DNA of 64,000 nucleotides from Ryuthela nishihirai. Its lineage: Eukaryota; Arthropoda; Arachnida; Araneae; Heptathelidae. Below the pieces are notes generated by a model. That model saw only the letters and a program-made list of their open reading frames with translations. It had not been told where the DNA came from and ran no database searches. Both the position numbers and the translations under genes were made by a program. This document shows, one piece after another, positions 41,101-53,100 of this stretch. The first letter of the stretch is position 1. The number at the start of each line of letters is the position of its first letter. The DNA is taken from assembly GCA_038380435.1 (NCBI GenBank), contig JAWZYU010000007.1, forward strand, positions 28,499,001-28,563,000, written 5' to 3'.

Positions 41101-44100
41101 TTTCAGTTTTGTCATCTTAATTTCACATATAAAAGTAGAGATTCCCACTCCATATTCAAATAAAAGTCAAAAATTAAATCATTCAAAAATTTATTATTAG
41201 CATAACTTGAATAATAAATCAAAGGTAAACTGTTAATTGTTTCACAGCACTATTTATCATTCTAAAATCATTATTGTGCTGTAGAGTATGCAATCTTGTT
41301 GATTATCTCTCAATTTACTATTACATAACATGACTATTACTAAAAAGAACACATATAGGAATTCACATTTTCTATTTTTTCTTGCATCATCCTCATCTTT
41401 CATATTTTGTTTGAGATCATTTCTTAATGATACTAATACCATATATTGCAAATCTATAGAGTTCAAACTGGAACATCCTCCTCCTCAAACAGCCATGGGC
41501 TATGGAGGCCCAACCAGAATGTGCAATTTAGTTCTCCAAACACATCTGTCCTGAGATATATCTGTTGCATCTGGCCACTGTAGACCATTTCCAACACGAT
41601 CCTGTTGTTTGCTCAATGCATCCTAGGTCTTCCCCTCTTTCTGAGGCTTTTAGGCACAATTGTCCATGACCCTATTTGAACCTATAGTTATGCATATGGT
41701 CAACATGGCCAAACTAGCAGAGTCTCTCTCTGCACAATATGCTACTCAAAGGAGGTTGCCAATTCCTTTCCCTAACCTCATCATTATTTACAAAGTTGAA
41801 TCAAATAATGCCCAAGATCTATGTAAGCATCTAGAATCAAAAGCATCAAGTTTCCTGTTATCTTATTTACAAAGGGTCCAAGCATCACTACCATAACTAA
41901 CTTTAGAAAGAACTAAACTATTATACAGTTTAATTTTGGTGTTTAGGTGTATACACCTATTCCTCCATACTCTCCACAGATTCTTAAAGTCCCAGCAGCA
42001 ATCCCTATTCATCTGTTAATCTCATGCCACACATAACCAGTATCAGTTACATAGCTCCCAAGATAATTAAAGTGCAACACCAGCTCAAGAGAGGGGCTGG
42101 AGTGACTCAGTCAGTAGCATGCCAGGCTCATAATCTGCAGTTCCCAGGTTCAAGTCCAAGCCTGATCAGCATTGAGATTTATCTCTGCCAAATCTTCCCA
42201 TCCTGCACATGGTCAGTAAGGGACACCGATGGTTTTGGAAAGGTGCTGTCCTATGATGGGACATTAAGCAATGGCCCCGTGTGTGGGGCCATTGCTTAAT
42301 GTCCCATCATTCATTATTATTTCTCTAGAATCTGCCTAAGTGAAAAATTCTGATCTAAACACATCCCCTACCACTTTTGAATCCACACTGCTCATCATGC
42401 AATTGTCCATTTAACCAGATTCTTAATTCTGTTAAGCCCAATCATGTAAAGAACTTTATCTGGAACAAAAAGTAGGCTGATACCCCTATACTTATCGTAA
42501 AAACTGCGATCTTTTCATAAATAGGGATAATAACTGCTGTGGTAAAATGCTTAGGAACAATGCCTTTATCATAAAAGATATTTAAAATTTCATTCAACCA
42601 TATGGTAACAGAAGCATTCCCAACTCTAAGCATTTCCATAGTAATTTCATCTACCCCTGGGAATTTATGTAGTTTAAGTTTAAAAATTGCCAAAATAACT
42701 TCAGACTGTGATATAGGGCCAACATTTAAAGCCAGCAATGCATCTATCCTCATTACAAACAATAGAAGTAGAACTAACCAGATTGTTCAGAACATCTGAA
42801 ATGCTCAGCCCAGTAGCCATGATAGAATTCTAACCTTCAATAACCTTACTTTGTTTATTCTTGAATCCCTGTATACCTGTCCATTTCCTACCACAAAAAA
42901 TATTAACTATTTAGTACAGCTCTCTGCTTACTCAGCTTTGTCAGTCAAGATATCAAGCCTAAAATTCTTATCAGCTACTAACTGATTTTTTACACTTGTA
43001 TTAAGCTGTTTGTAATGCTTTTTGTTCAGACTAGAAGGGTATTGATTAAGGATCCTGCAGTTCTTTCTGCAGTTCTTCAAAAGAGTATTGTTAGTTTTAA
43101 GAAAAGTCTGTTTAAGTCCCATTCTTCTCCAACCAAACATTCTTCTCCAACAACTAGTAGTAAGAAAACCACGACTGTCATAATGACTAAGTAACCTATC
43201 ATGGTAAGCTTTGGTTGTAACTGGGTCTTTCAGAGCTTCAGTTCCGCAAAATTCCCCGCCCTGCCCACAGTCAGTAGTGGACACCGATGGGCTTGGAAAG
43301 GCTGCCAACCATCAGATGGGATGTTAAGCCATGGTCCCATGTGCAGGAAAGCCATACCCTGTGCACGTTAAGGAACATGCTGAATGGCCTTGATGGGAGG
43401 CTACCATCTGTCTCCCAACCTTCCCTGAGCCTTTGGGGTCCTTGTGACCTGGCCATTTAGCCCGTGGTGTGCAAAAAAGTGCCACTCAGAGGTAAAACAA
43501 CCCAACCCCAACTCAGAGCTTCAGTATTAAAAGTAAAACTTTTTTAACCTTAGCACAACATATCTTAAGTTTAAGTTCCAAGACACTTTTAACAAGGTAA
43601 TATTCAGATCCAATTTCAGCTCCCTTGTGTGATCTGGTATTCCTAATAGAACTAGCCCAATTGCTGTTAACTAATATATAATCAATATTATTCTTATGCA
43701 GCCCATCAGGTGAAACCCATGTGTACTTATGTATGTCACGGTGTTTGTAATAAGTGTTAGTTATTCTGAAACCATTGAGTTCACTTACCTGTAGGAGACG
43801 TTGCCCATTGCCATTGCAGCTACCAATACCAAAAGGGCCTATCACCCCTCCCCAAAGGTCAGAGTCAGTACCAACTTTGGCATTGAAGTCACCTAGAACA
43901 AGGGTAATATCTCCTTTCTTGACAGAATTCATAATATCCTGACGTTATCCGTAAAACCTATCCTTCTCATCCTCATCGGCATCCTCAGTGAGGGCATAAC
44001 AGCAGATAACATTCAAGTATTTAATGCCTGTCTGAAATTTTGCTGTAAGAAACCTTTCATTAATGCACTCATGTCCCAGAAGAGCATCACTAGTGTGTCT

Positions 44101-47100
44101 GCTGAGAAGCAGACCCACGCCTTGGTGATGCTTATTATCTTCCCTCCCTGAAAAGAGAAATTTAAGATTATTTTTAAGAATCTGACCTTTATCTGTCCAT
44201 ATTTTTTCTTGCAAGCTGAGAATATCAAGGTTATAATGGTTGAATTCTTGTGTGAGGGCATCAAGAGAATAATCTCTGTGTAGAGTCCTCATATTCCAAC
44301 TACCTACAGAGAGAACATGGTTAGTGGAGTGTTTGAAGAAACTATGTTTATTGAGAGAGGGAATGCCAACAATATCAATCAGCTCTCCTAATCGCAGGCA
44401 TGGGAAAAGAACCATTCCCCCACTACTATAGGCTGGAGCCATCTACACTGGAAGAATTCCTCCAATGTAGAATTTGACAATGCCCATAGAAGCAAGAGTT
44501 CAGGTGCCTGCAATGACCTCTGCTCAGGATTATCCACCAGCTGATAAAACATTTCCTGTGAATCTATTCACTTAGGGCTATAAACTCACAAGCAAGCAGA
44601 AAACACGTGGAAGATTTTCCCTCAACAGAAGCCCACCAGTTCAATAAATTCATGATCCATAATCAAGCTCAGAATCATTATTCTGTTCAGGTTGGTGTAT
44701 ATGGTCAGCACCAAAACCCTGTGTGGTCGACCCCTCCTCAGCAGGGTAAAAAAAAAACATAGTTTTCTAGATCGGTAGGCCACATTAATCTGGCAGCCCT
44801 CCCCTTTCATTCCCCACCACAATAGAGTATTTATTATGAAAGTTAATAATAGTCTTCACAAAGAGTAGGCGGGTTCAGACATTAGGTGCTAGGTCTGGCC
44901 AGTTCGCAGGGGATTGACACATAGCTCTCCTTCGAGTGACTACCTATCTACCATTTGCAGACCACTGTAACAGATTCACCAAATTCTAGTTGTTGGTTTA
45001 TAGCTTGGTGCTCCTCCATGGTGGCACTTTGTTGAACCACTCTTTCCCAATCATACTAGGTTCAGTTATTATGATTAGAATTGAACCTTGTGTGATCAGG
45101 AAATAATTTTGTAGTTGAGGTTGTTGTCTATGTAGTAAAAACATGTAGGACATTCATTGGCCTGATTTGAGTTTAGATGTCTTGTCTTCAACATCTGTTT
45201 TAGGAGATTTTGATTGCTGCAGTACACTGTGTTTATTTGCTGAGAGGAAAGAAGCTCACTCTTGCAGTACATGTGTTAGAAAAGAGGAGTGATGGAAATT
45301 GCCTGAAACCATAATGCATGTATATCAGGATGATATATGTAAATGATCAACCTTTCCAAGAAAACTTGTAGTGTGGAAATCAGTAATGTATTTTGAATTT
45401 TTTTGGAGGAGGGGGAATGATTTTTCCAAAAGCTTAAAATATGGATAACTAGTAGATTTACCAGTGTTGTTTGAGTCTGAAATTTTCTAAAATGTGGAGT
45501 AAATGGCTTTCCTCATGTCACAAGCTTTCATTTTGGCATAAATATTATTAGACTTAATATCCTCCCCCTCCAGGGGCAGTTGTGGTTCAATCTGTAGCAT
45601 GCCAGACACGTAATCTGTAGTTCCCATGTTCGAGTCCCAGCTGGGTCAGCATTGAGATATATCTCCACAAAACTCCCTGACCTGCTCACTGTCAGTAGGG
45701 GACACCAATGGGCTTGGAAAGGTCGCCTTTTGTCAGATGGGACATTTAAGCCGTGGCTTTGTGTGCGGGAGAGCCATACCCTGTGCACATTAAAGAACAC
45801 ACTGGATGGTTTTGATGGGAGACTACTATCTATCTCCCAACAACAGTTCCTATGGGTCTCCTCCCCCAACCTTCTCTGAGGTCCTTGTGACCTGGCCATT
45901 TAGCCCATTGTGTTCCAAAATGTGCTGCTCAGAGATAAAACAATTCAACCTCCCCCTCCAGTTAAAAATTTCTCCTTCTCTTTTAGGGGAGGAAAGAAAT
46001 GGACAGTTCGAAGTACCCATTATCATCTTTACATCAGAAGTTTCTAAACCAAAAACCAGAATTCCCTCGCTCAGATAATCTAACTTTTCAAATCACTTTG
46101 TTGTCCTCAGATACAATTTACCAGGAATAAGTGACTTTATAACAAAAGAAAATTAACTATGGTCAGAGGTGCATAAAAAATATAAATGCACAAGCAAATT
46201 ATTATTATTATTAAACAAAATTATTTATTACTAAACATAATATTTAAAACATTTATTAATTATTTGTATATACTTGTATTAGCTTTTGCTTATTTTTCAA
46301 ATTAAGTTAATGATTTTTAACTTCTGATACAAATTTAGGTTTTGAAGCTTTCATTTCAACAAAGAATTTCATGTTCTGCTCATGCTTAATTAGAACGGCT
46401 TCAATATCCACGGACACTTGTGTTCTTGACCCAACAAATTGAACAATGAGTTTATTGTGTGAAATCAGAAAGAAATTAGTTTGATTCATTGATTATTTCA
46501 AATTTAATAATGGCAACAGTTATTTAGAATAACTCAGTTGCTAATGTTTAATCACTCGAAATCAGATATTAGTTTAGTTTGATGTATTCCTTTTTTCAAA
46601 TTTATTAGTGGCAACAGTTATTTTGAATAAATTTCAAGCATTAATGTTAAGTCTATGGGGATTTTGAGAAATTCAAACCCACCCACCCCAATTTTGGTTG
46701 AGCCAAGTGAGTTCATACATAGCCTATATTCAAGCTCTTCTGGGGGCTGAATGCATAAGTGAATAGGCACAAACAAACAAACAAACAAACTTTCTTCTTT
46801 ATATACATTGAAGAGCCAAAGCATTATGACCAGTGCATCTTTATGCAAATTGAAGCAACTGCAGGTAAATGACTGTGAACGTCATGAAATGGTATAAATA
46901 ACACCTTATACTGAACTCTGTTAATCAGTGTTATTTTTGTTCTTCAGATGGGAAAGGCAGCAGACTCAAATTAGTTTGACAAAGGCCAAATTGTAATGGC
47001 CAGACAACTGGGTCAGAGCATTTCCGAGACAGCAAGGCTTGTGGGGTACTCATGGTCAGCCATAGTTATTGCCTTCAAAAAGTGGTCTGAGGAGGCAAAA

Positions 47101-50100
47101 ACCATGAACTGCAGGCAAGATATGGGCAACCAAATCTCATTGATGCTAGAGATGAGCGAAGGCTATTCTTTATGGTATGTGCCAACAGAAGGGATACTGT
47201 GGTGCAATTCGCCCATAATTTGAATGCTGGTGATGGGAGTAATGTGTCACAACACACAGTACATTGAACCCTGTTGAAAATGGGGCTGCGTAGCCGCAGA
47301 CAGCTCTATGTGCCCATGCTAATCTCGGTTCACTATCGAAAGCACCTTGAATGGGCACTTGAGCATCAAAATTGAACCTTGAATGATTGGAAGAAGGTCA
47401 TTTGGTCTGATGAATCTCATTTCCTGTTGCACTATATGGATGGCCAGGTAGTGTGCATTGTTTATCTGGGGAAGTGTTGGCACCAGGATACACTGTGGGA
47501 TGAAAACAAGCCAGTAGAGGAAGTGTAATGCTTTGGGCAATGTTCTGCTGGGAAGCCCTGGGTCCAATCATTCATGTGCAGGAAATTATGACATCTACCA
47601 CCTACCTAAACATCAATGCAGATTAGGTACATCCTTTCATGGCAATGGTATTTCCTTCTAGTAATGCCTTCTTTCAGCAGGATAATGCACCATACCACAC
47701 TGCCCGAATTGTTCGAGAATGGTTCATGGAACATGAGGAAGACTTCCAGGTATTGCCTTGGCCTCCAAATTCCCCAGATATCAATCCAATTGAGCATCTG
47801 TGGTTTGTGTTGGAACAGCATATCCGATCTGTGGAAGCTCAACCATGTAATTTACAAGAGGTAAAGGATCTGCTGGTAACGTGTTGGTACCGGAAACCAC
47901 AAGACACCTTTAGAAACTTGTAGCACCCATGCCTCACCAGATAAGAGCTGTTTTGGCAGCACATGGAGGGCCAACATCATATTAGGCAGGTGGTCATAAT
48001 GTTTTGGATCTTCGGTGTATTAGATTGATACATAGATATTAAAAAAAGGAACTAATAAGTAAATAAAAACTAAAAACCCCTGGTACATTTTGTATCAATG
48101 CTTAATAGTTGCTAAATGTTTCAAAAGCATAAAACAGTAAATAATTTTTGAAACATATACATTTGGGAGGGGTTTGAACCTCCCAAACCTCTCCAATAAA
48201 TACACTACTGGTGGGGAGATATGTAAGTTGTTGACAGAGCGTGGTGACCAAAATACACAAAGCAGCAAACAATTATAATTAAAGTTTGATGAATACCAAG
48301 ACCACAAATTTCAGAACAGTACAAGCAGTTTGACAAGAAGGAATAATAGGGCTAGGCAAAGCTGTGTGGACAACTGAAGAAATCTCTGCTCATGTTGATT
48401 GCAATGTGAAGACAGTCTATGCTGACACAGTGATCATGGGAAAAGATATACAATTGTCAGGCATGCTCTGTAGTGACCAGATATATTTACAATATAAGAA
48501 CTGCCTGATACATGGATGGGCTGTGAGAATACTTAATTTTAACCAAGATTAGGATTCCACAGTGCTAAAGATGTCATCAGCAAATGAGTTGTAGATTTTG
48601 ACCTGCATTCACACTATTTATTGCTTTGATTACCACTCATATTGCTACCCGTCATCGCTCTCCATTACAATGACTCCAAGATAGAGCTAATTGGAATGAT
48701 GAATGGTGTCATGTCATCTTCAGTGATGAGTTTAGTTTTGGTTTCAATGATGGACATATTTGCATATAGAAACATCTTCACTATAAATATAATTATTTAC
48801 AATTTGATAATGTAATACAGCTTAAATGGTAGTATTGTGAGGTGTGCTATCAGTTACAGCAGCCATTCAACTTTTATGTTTGTTGCAGATAGTTTGACCA
48901 CTCATAAGTACATTGGATGTACTTATAAGTTCTTCCTCCTACCAGTTGTACTGATCCTTGATGGTGTGTTAGGCACCATTTTTCTACAAGATAATGCCCA
49001 GCCATATACTGCTAATGTGTTTGGAGAGTGTCTATGTGGACAACTTTCCCCAACTTGCTATGTTACCTGATTTTTCATAAATATAGCTTGTCTGGGACAT
49101 TTTGAAATAATACTTGAATGCACTTTTTTTAACCCAACCAATTATTACTCCTTGGGGGAACACTGCATTAAGAATGGTGTGCTATTCCCCAGTATAATAT
49201 CTAGCACCTTAATGAGTCCATACTGTAGCAACATAATTACTCATAATCACTGTTAATGGGATTCATACTTCCTGATGATTTAAGGTAGATTACTCTCTTA
49301 AAGTATGTTATTTTATTTTATAATATTAATTATTTCTTGCCCATTTGGAAATTATGCTTTCTTAAACCTGTAGGACAGTTAAAGGTAGATGTATCTGCAT
49401 TGATTAAATACAGTTAATCAATGTATCTGCATTGATTAAATACATAGCTATAAATACCTTTAGACACTATTGCAGAATTTTGCCAAAATCCAGTTCTTCA
49501 GAACATCATTGTGTGAAGATATGCAGTTGTAGGTTCCTTGTATCAAGATTTATCACAGCACATTTCAGTTCTTGATTCACCCATGTAGTTCAGTTTCCCT
49601 GTTTCACCAAAAAAAGTCTGGATGTTTTATCAGAACTTCCTTCAGTTTTTATTTTTTAGACATGTGAGCATTATACAATTTGTTATGCATTGTGCAGTTT
49701 TTTGGAAATGTAAACTAGTTTTTTTATTTTACTATTGCAGAAAAAGTTTAGATTTCTTTAGGGTACTGACCAGTTTTGACCAACTATGTTGTCATCATCA
49801 CAAGTACTAATTATTTGCAGTTGCTAACTTGTCTAAATATTAAGTGAAAAGCTGTGAAATTATTTTGTTTAAGCAATTATGTTTAAACAATTTGTTATAT
49901 TTCTTGCTTTCTGATCATTTACGCTTATATTAAATTTCAGACAAATTCAAACATACTTTCACACTATGGCAATTTCATTATCACAGAGTGTGTCTTAAAT
50001 TTTACTCGTTTAATACAGGAAACATTTTGGTATTACTGTATTTAACTATAAAGATTTAAAATTGTAATTTTAATTCAAATTTGACTTTTTGTAGACTGAA

Positions 50101-53100
50101 TGGTTACATTGGTATGAGTCATGTGGTGATATATTGCAAAAACTATCACCTATTCATCTGTTAGAATTTATCAATGGAATTACTTTCACAGAAACTGCAT
50201 TGGAAAAGGTATGTAGTGTAAATCATTCTATTTCTGATACCATTAATTTTAGAATATTTAAACAATTCATTAAATTTTGATTTCATTTCAAACTGCATGT
50301 GTTTAGGATATGCAAAATCTACTAATCTACTAATACTGGCAAGATGTTCCACGTTTAATTTTGATTATGAATATTAAATATTGTCATACTAAATAAATAA
50401 AAATACCCCCCTCAAGCAGCTGCTTGCCACAGAGGTATGACAGGAGCCTGTTAGTTTATATGCCATAGTAGAAGGTCTGAGAGGATGGCAGGACCTCAGC
50501 AGAAAAACGACACACACACATCCATGCCTTACCCGGGGTTCGAACCCAGGTCCCTTGGATTAGTAGCCAAGCGCGCTACAATATCCAGAAATGATTACAT
50601 GGTGTCTTAACAGTTTCCATCCTTTAAATTGAAAATTATTCAATTTTAATTTTTTTCCTGTGACATTGTAAATTTTAAAATCGTAGTTGATTTCCAAAAT
50701 CATAGCACTGTTACTGTAACTTGTTTTGCCTTTGCTCATAATGGTATATAATAACATTCAATTTCTTATGTGATAATCTTTTTAATGCCCATTTAACAAA
50801 GCTCCTTTGCCCACTTTTGTCTTGAATCCTGGTGCCATAGCTGATTTGCTTTTTAGTTTATTGTGGAGAAAAAACGTATTTTTTACAAAAAAAGAACTAA
50901 TTATATTGTAGTATATTGTATAAGAAGAAAAAGAGCTAATTTATTGTTTTAGTTATTGCAAGCAATTGAATATTGTTGTTAATCTTATGAACATGAGGGT
51001 AGTGGTGGCTCAGTTGGTAGCATGCCAGACTCGTAATCTGTAGTTCCCAGGTTCAAGTCTCATCTGGGCCAGCATTGAGATTTATCTTCGCAAAATTCCT
51101 CATCTTCGTCTCAGTCAGTAGGGGATACTAATGGGCTTAGAAAGGCTGATGTCTATCAGATGGGGTGTTAAACCATGGCCCAATGTGTGGGAGAGCCATA
51201 CCTTATGCACATTAAAGAACACACTGGATGGCCTTAACTGGAGGTTACTATCTGTATCCCAACAGCTGTTTAAGTGGGTCCCCTACCCCAATCTTCTCTG
51301 AGCCTTTGGGGTTCTTGTGACCTGGCCATTTAACCCATGGTGTGCAAAAAAGTACTGCTCATAGGTAAAACAGCCCAGCTCAATATACTGCACTATTAAC
51401 ATGCTATTTCACATGTCATCACTAAGAGGGAATTATCTGAGAGACTTAAGTGGCATGCAAGGAAAAGCCTGTGCATTTGCCTGCTTAGGATTTTCAAACT
51501 TTTAAATAAGTGATTTTAATAAAAGATAGTGGATGGAAAGATTTGTAACCTCTGAGTTACTGGACACTGATCAAGATCAGCAGCATCTTGTAGGTCATAT
51601 GCTGACTTTGATGAAATACAATTGTACTTTGATGAAAGCAATCATGAACATCAAAGTTAGTGAATCATTGTTTTGAGGCAGTGGGGATAGAAACCCATGA
51701 TAGCCTGAAAACATGTCAGATGCTCTGACACTGAGCTACCAGCAATGCACAATAAATTTATGCATTGCAGGCAGTTCGGTGTCAGCATCTGACATATGAA
51801 GGCAGGGACTTCCACTTCCAAACAGCATCATGAAGATAGATGGTTAAAGTAAATTCCGATTATGCCAGTAATCACAAGTAAAAATCTGATGTTGATTCAT
51901 TCGAATTTCTATGAAAGCACTCTTGAATATCAAACTTATAGGAAAAACTGTCTTGACCCAGGTGGGTATACAAACCCATGACCTCAGGATAATATGACAG
52001 GTGTTCTGACTACTGAGCTAATGGCCACCACTAAAGATTAGCAGCCAGGGGATCTCTTCTTGCTATTACTCACATCTTTATTTATGATTGCTGGTATTCT
52101 TGGGAATATATATTTTTTTTCATAATGTTATTTGGAAGTGGAAGTCTGTGCCTTCATGTAACATATGGGATTGGGTGCTGCTAGCTGAAAGTTCCTATCA
52201 TTTATTAAGGAAATCTTGATCAGCAGATGATAGCTCAATGGTCAGAGTACCTGATCAGTTGTGGATCAGAAGATCGGAGGTTTGTATCCCACCTGGCTCA
52301 ATACAGTTTTTCTTCTAACTTTGAGTTTGATATTCAAATGTACTTTTATTGAATTTCAGTGAATCAAAATCAGATCTTTATCTGTGATTTATCGAACACT
52401 GGCAGTTTTTGCCAAATTTTGGCAGGTAATAGTTTATGTCAGATAAGTGAAATGTCTTTGGAAGAAGGGCTGGTACAAAAGTAATAACTGTGGAATTACA
52501 TGGGGCTGCAAATGGATATTATCAACCCTTAAACTTCTGGAAATTTGGGTTTTTCCCAAATACCAGTGATATAATTGCTTTTATAAGTATTCTGTGTCAA
52601 TTATTAACTAACAGGCATGATTCCAGTGGAGGTGGGTGTTGGTGGGGGGGAGGGGGGCTCATGAAATTTAGGAGCTACTGTTACAGAAAAGATACATAAA
52701 ACCAGAGGTGCAGAAAGTGCCTTCATACCTCTGAGGGAAGAGTTACAGTTTGAAGTGTTAAAACTCCAAGTTAGAAAATAGTAAGATCTCTTTTAACCTT
52801 TTCACTACCATAGTGGCCCAAAATGGCTCAAGCTGCTGGTAGGAGGTAGTGAAGAGGAAGGAATAGCATTAGTTGGATGAGTCCATTTAAAATCTTAGCC
52901 TTTTTGATCTGGTATATGGTAGTGAAGCCGTCCCATGGCCGAGTGGTTAGCACGCTTGGCTACCGATCTACAGGACCTGGGTTCGAGTCCCGGGTAAGGC
53001 ATGGATGTGTGTGTCATTTTTCTGCTGAGGTCCTGCCATCCTCTCAGACCTTCTACTATGGCATATAAACTGACAGGCTCCTGTCAGACCTCTGTGTCAA

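Larger units (their letters stand above)
41472..44960 (-). mobile_element. APE-type LINE copy L4, inverted relative to L3
   Basis: A - strand copy. Its 3' tail is at ~41472 (cctcctcctc), the C-terminal region at 41500-42080, RT at 42320-42830, endonuclease at 42930-44400 and the 5' UTR to ~44960. A SINE-1 fragment (42095-42284) replaces the sequence that encodes RT motifs A to C, and a second SINE lies in the endonuclease. Endonuclease motifs are well kept (LGDFNAKVGTDSDLWGG, HRDYSLDALTQEFNHYNLD). Followed upstream by the 1.2-kb segment shared with L3. Confidence 0.88.
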
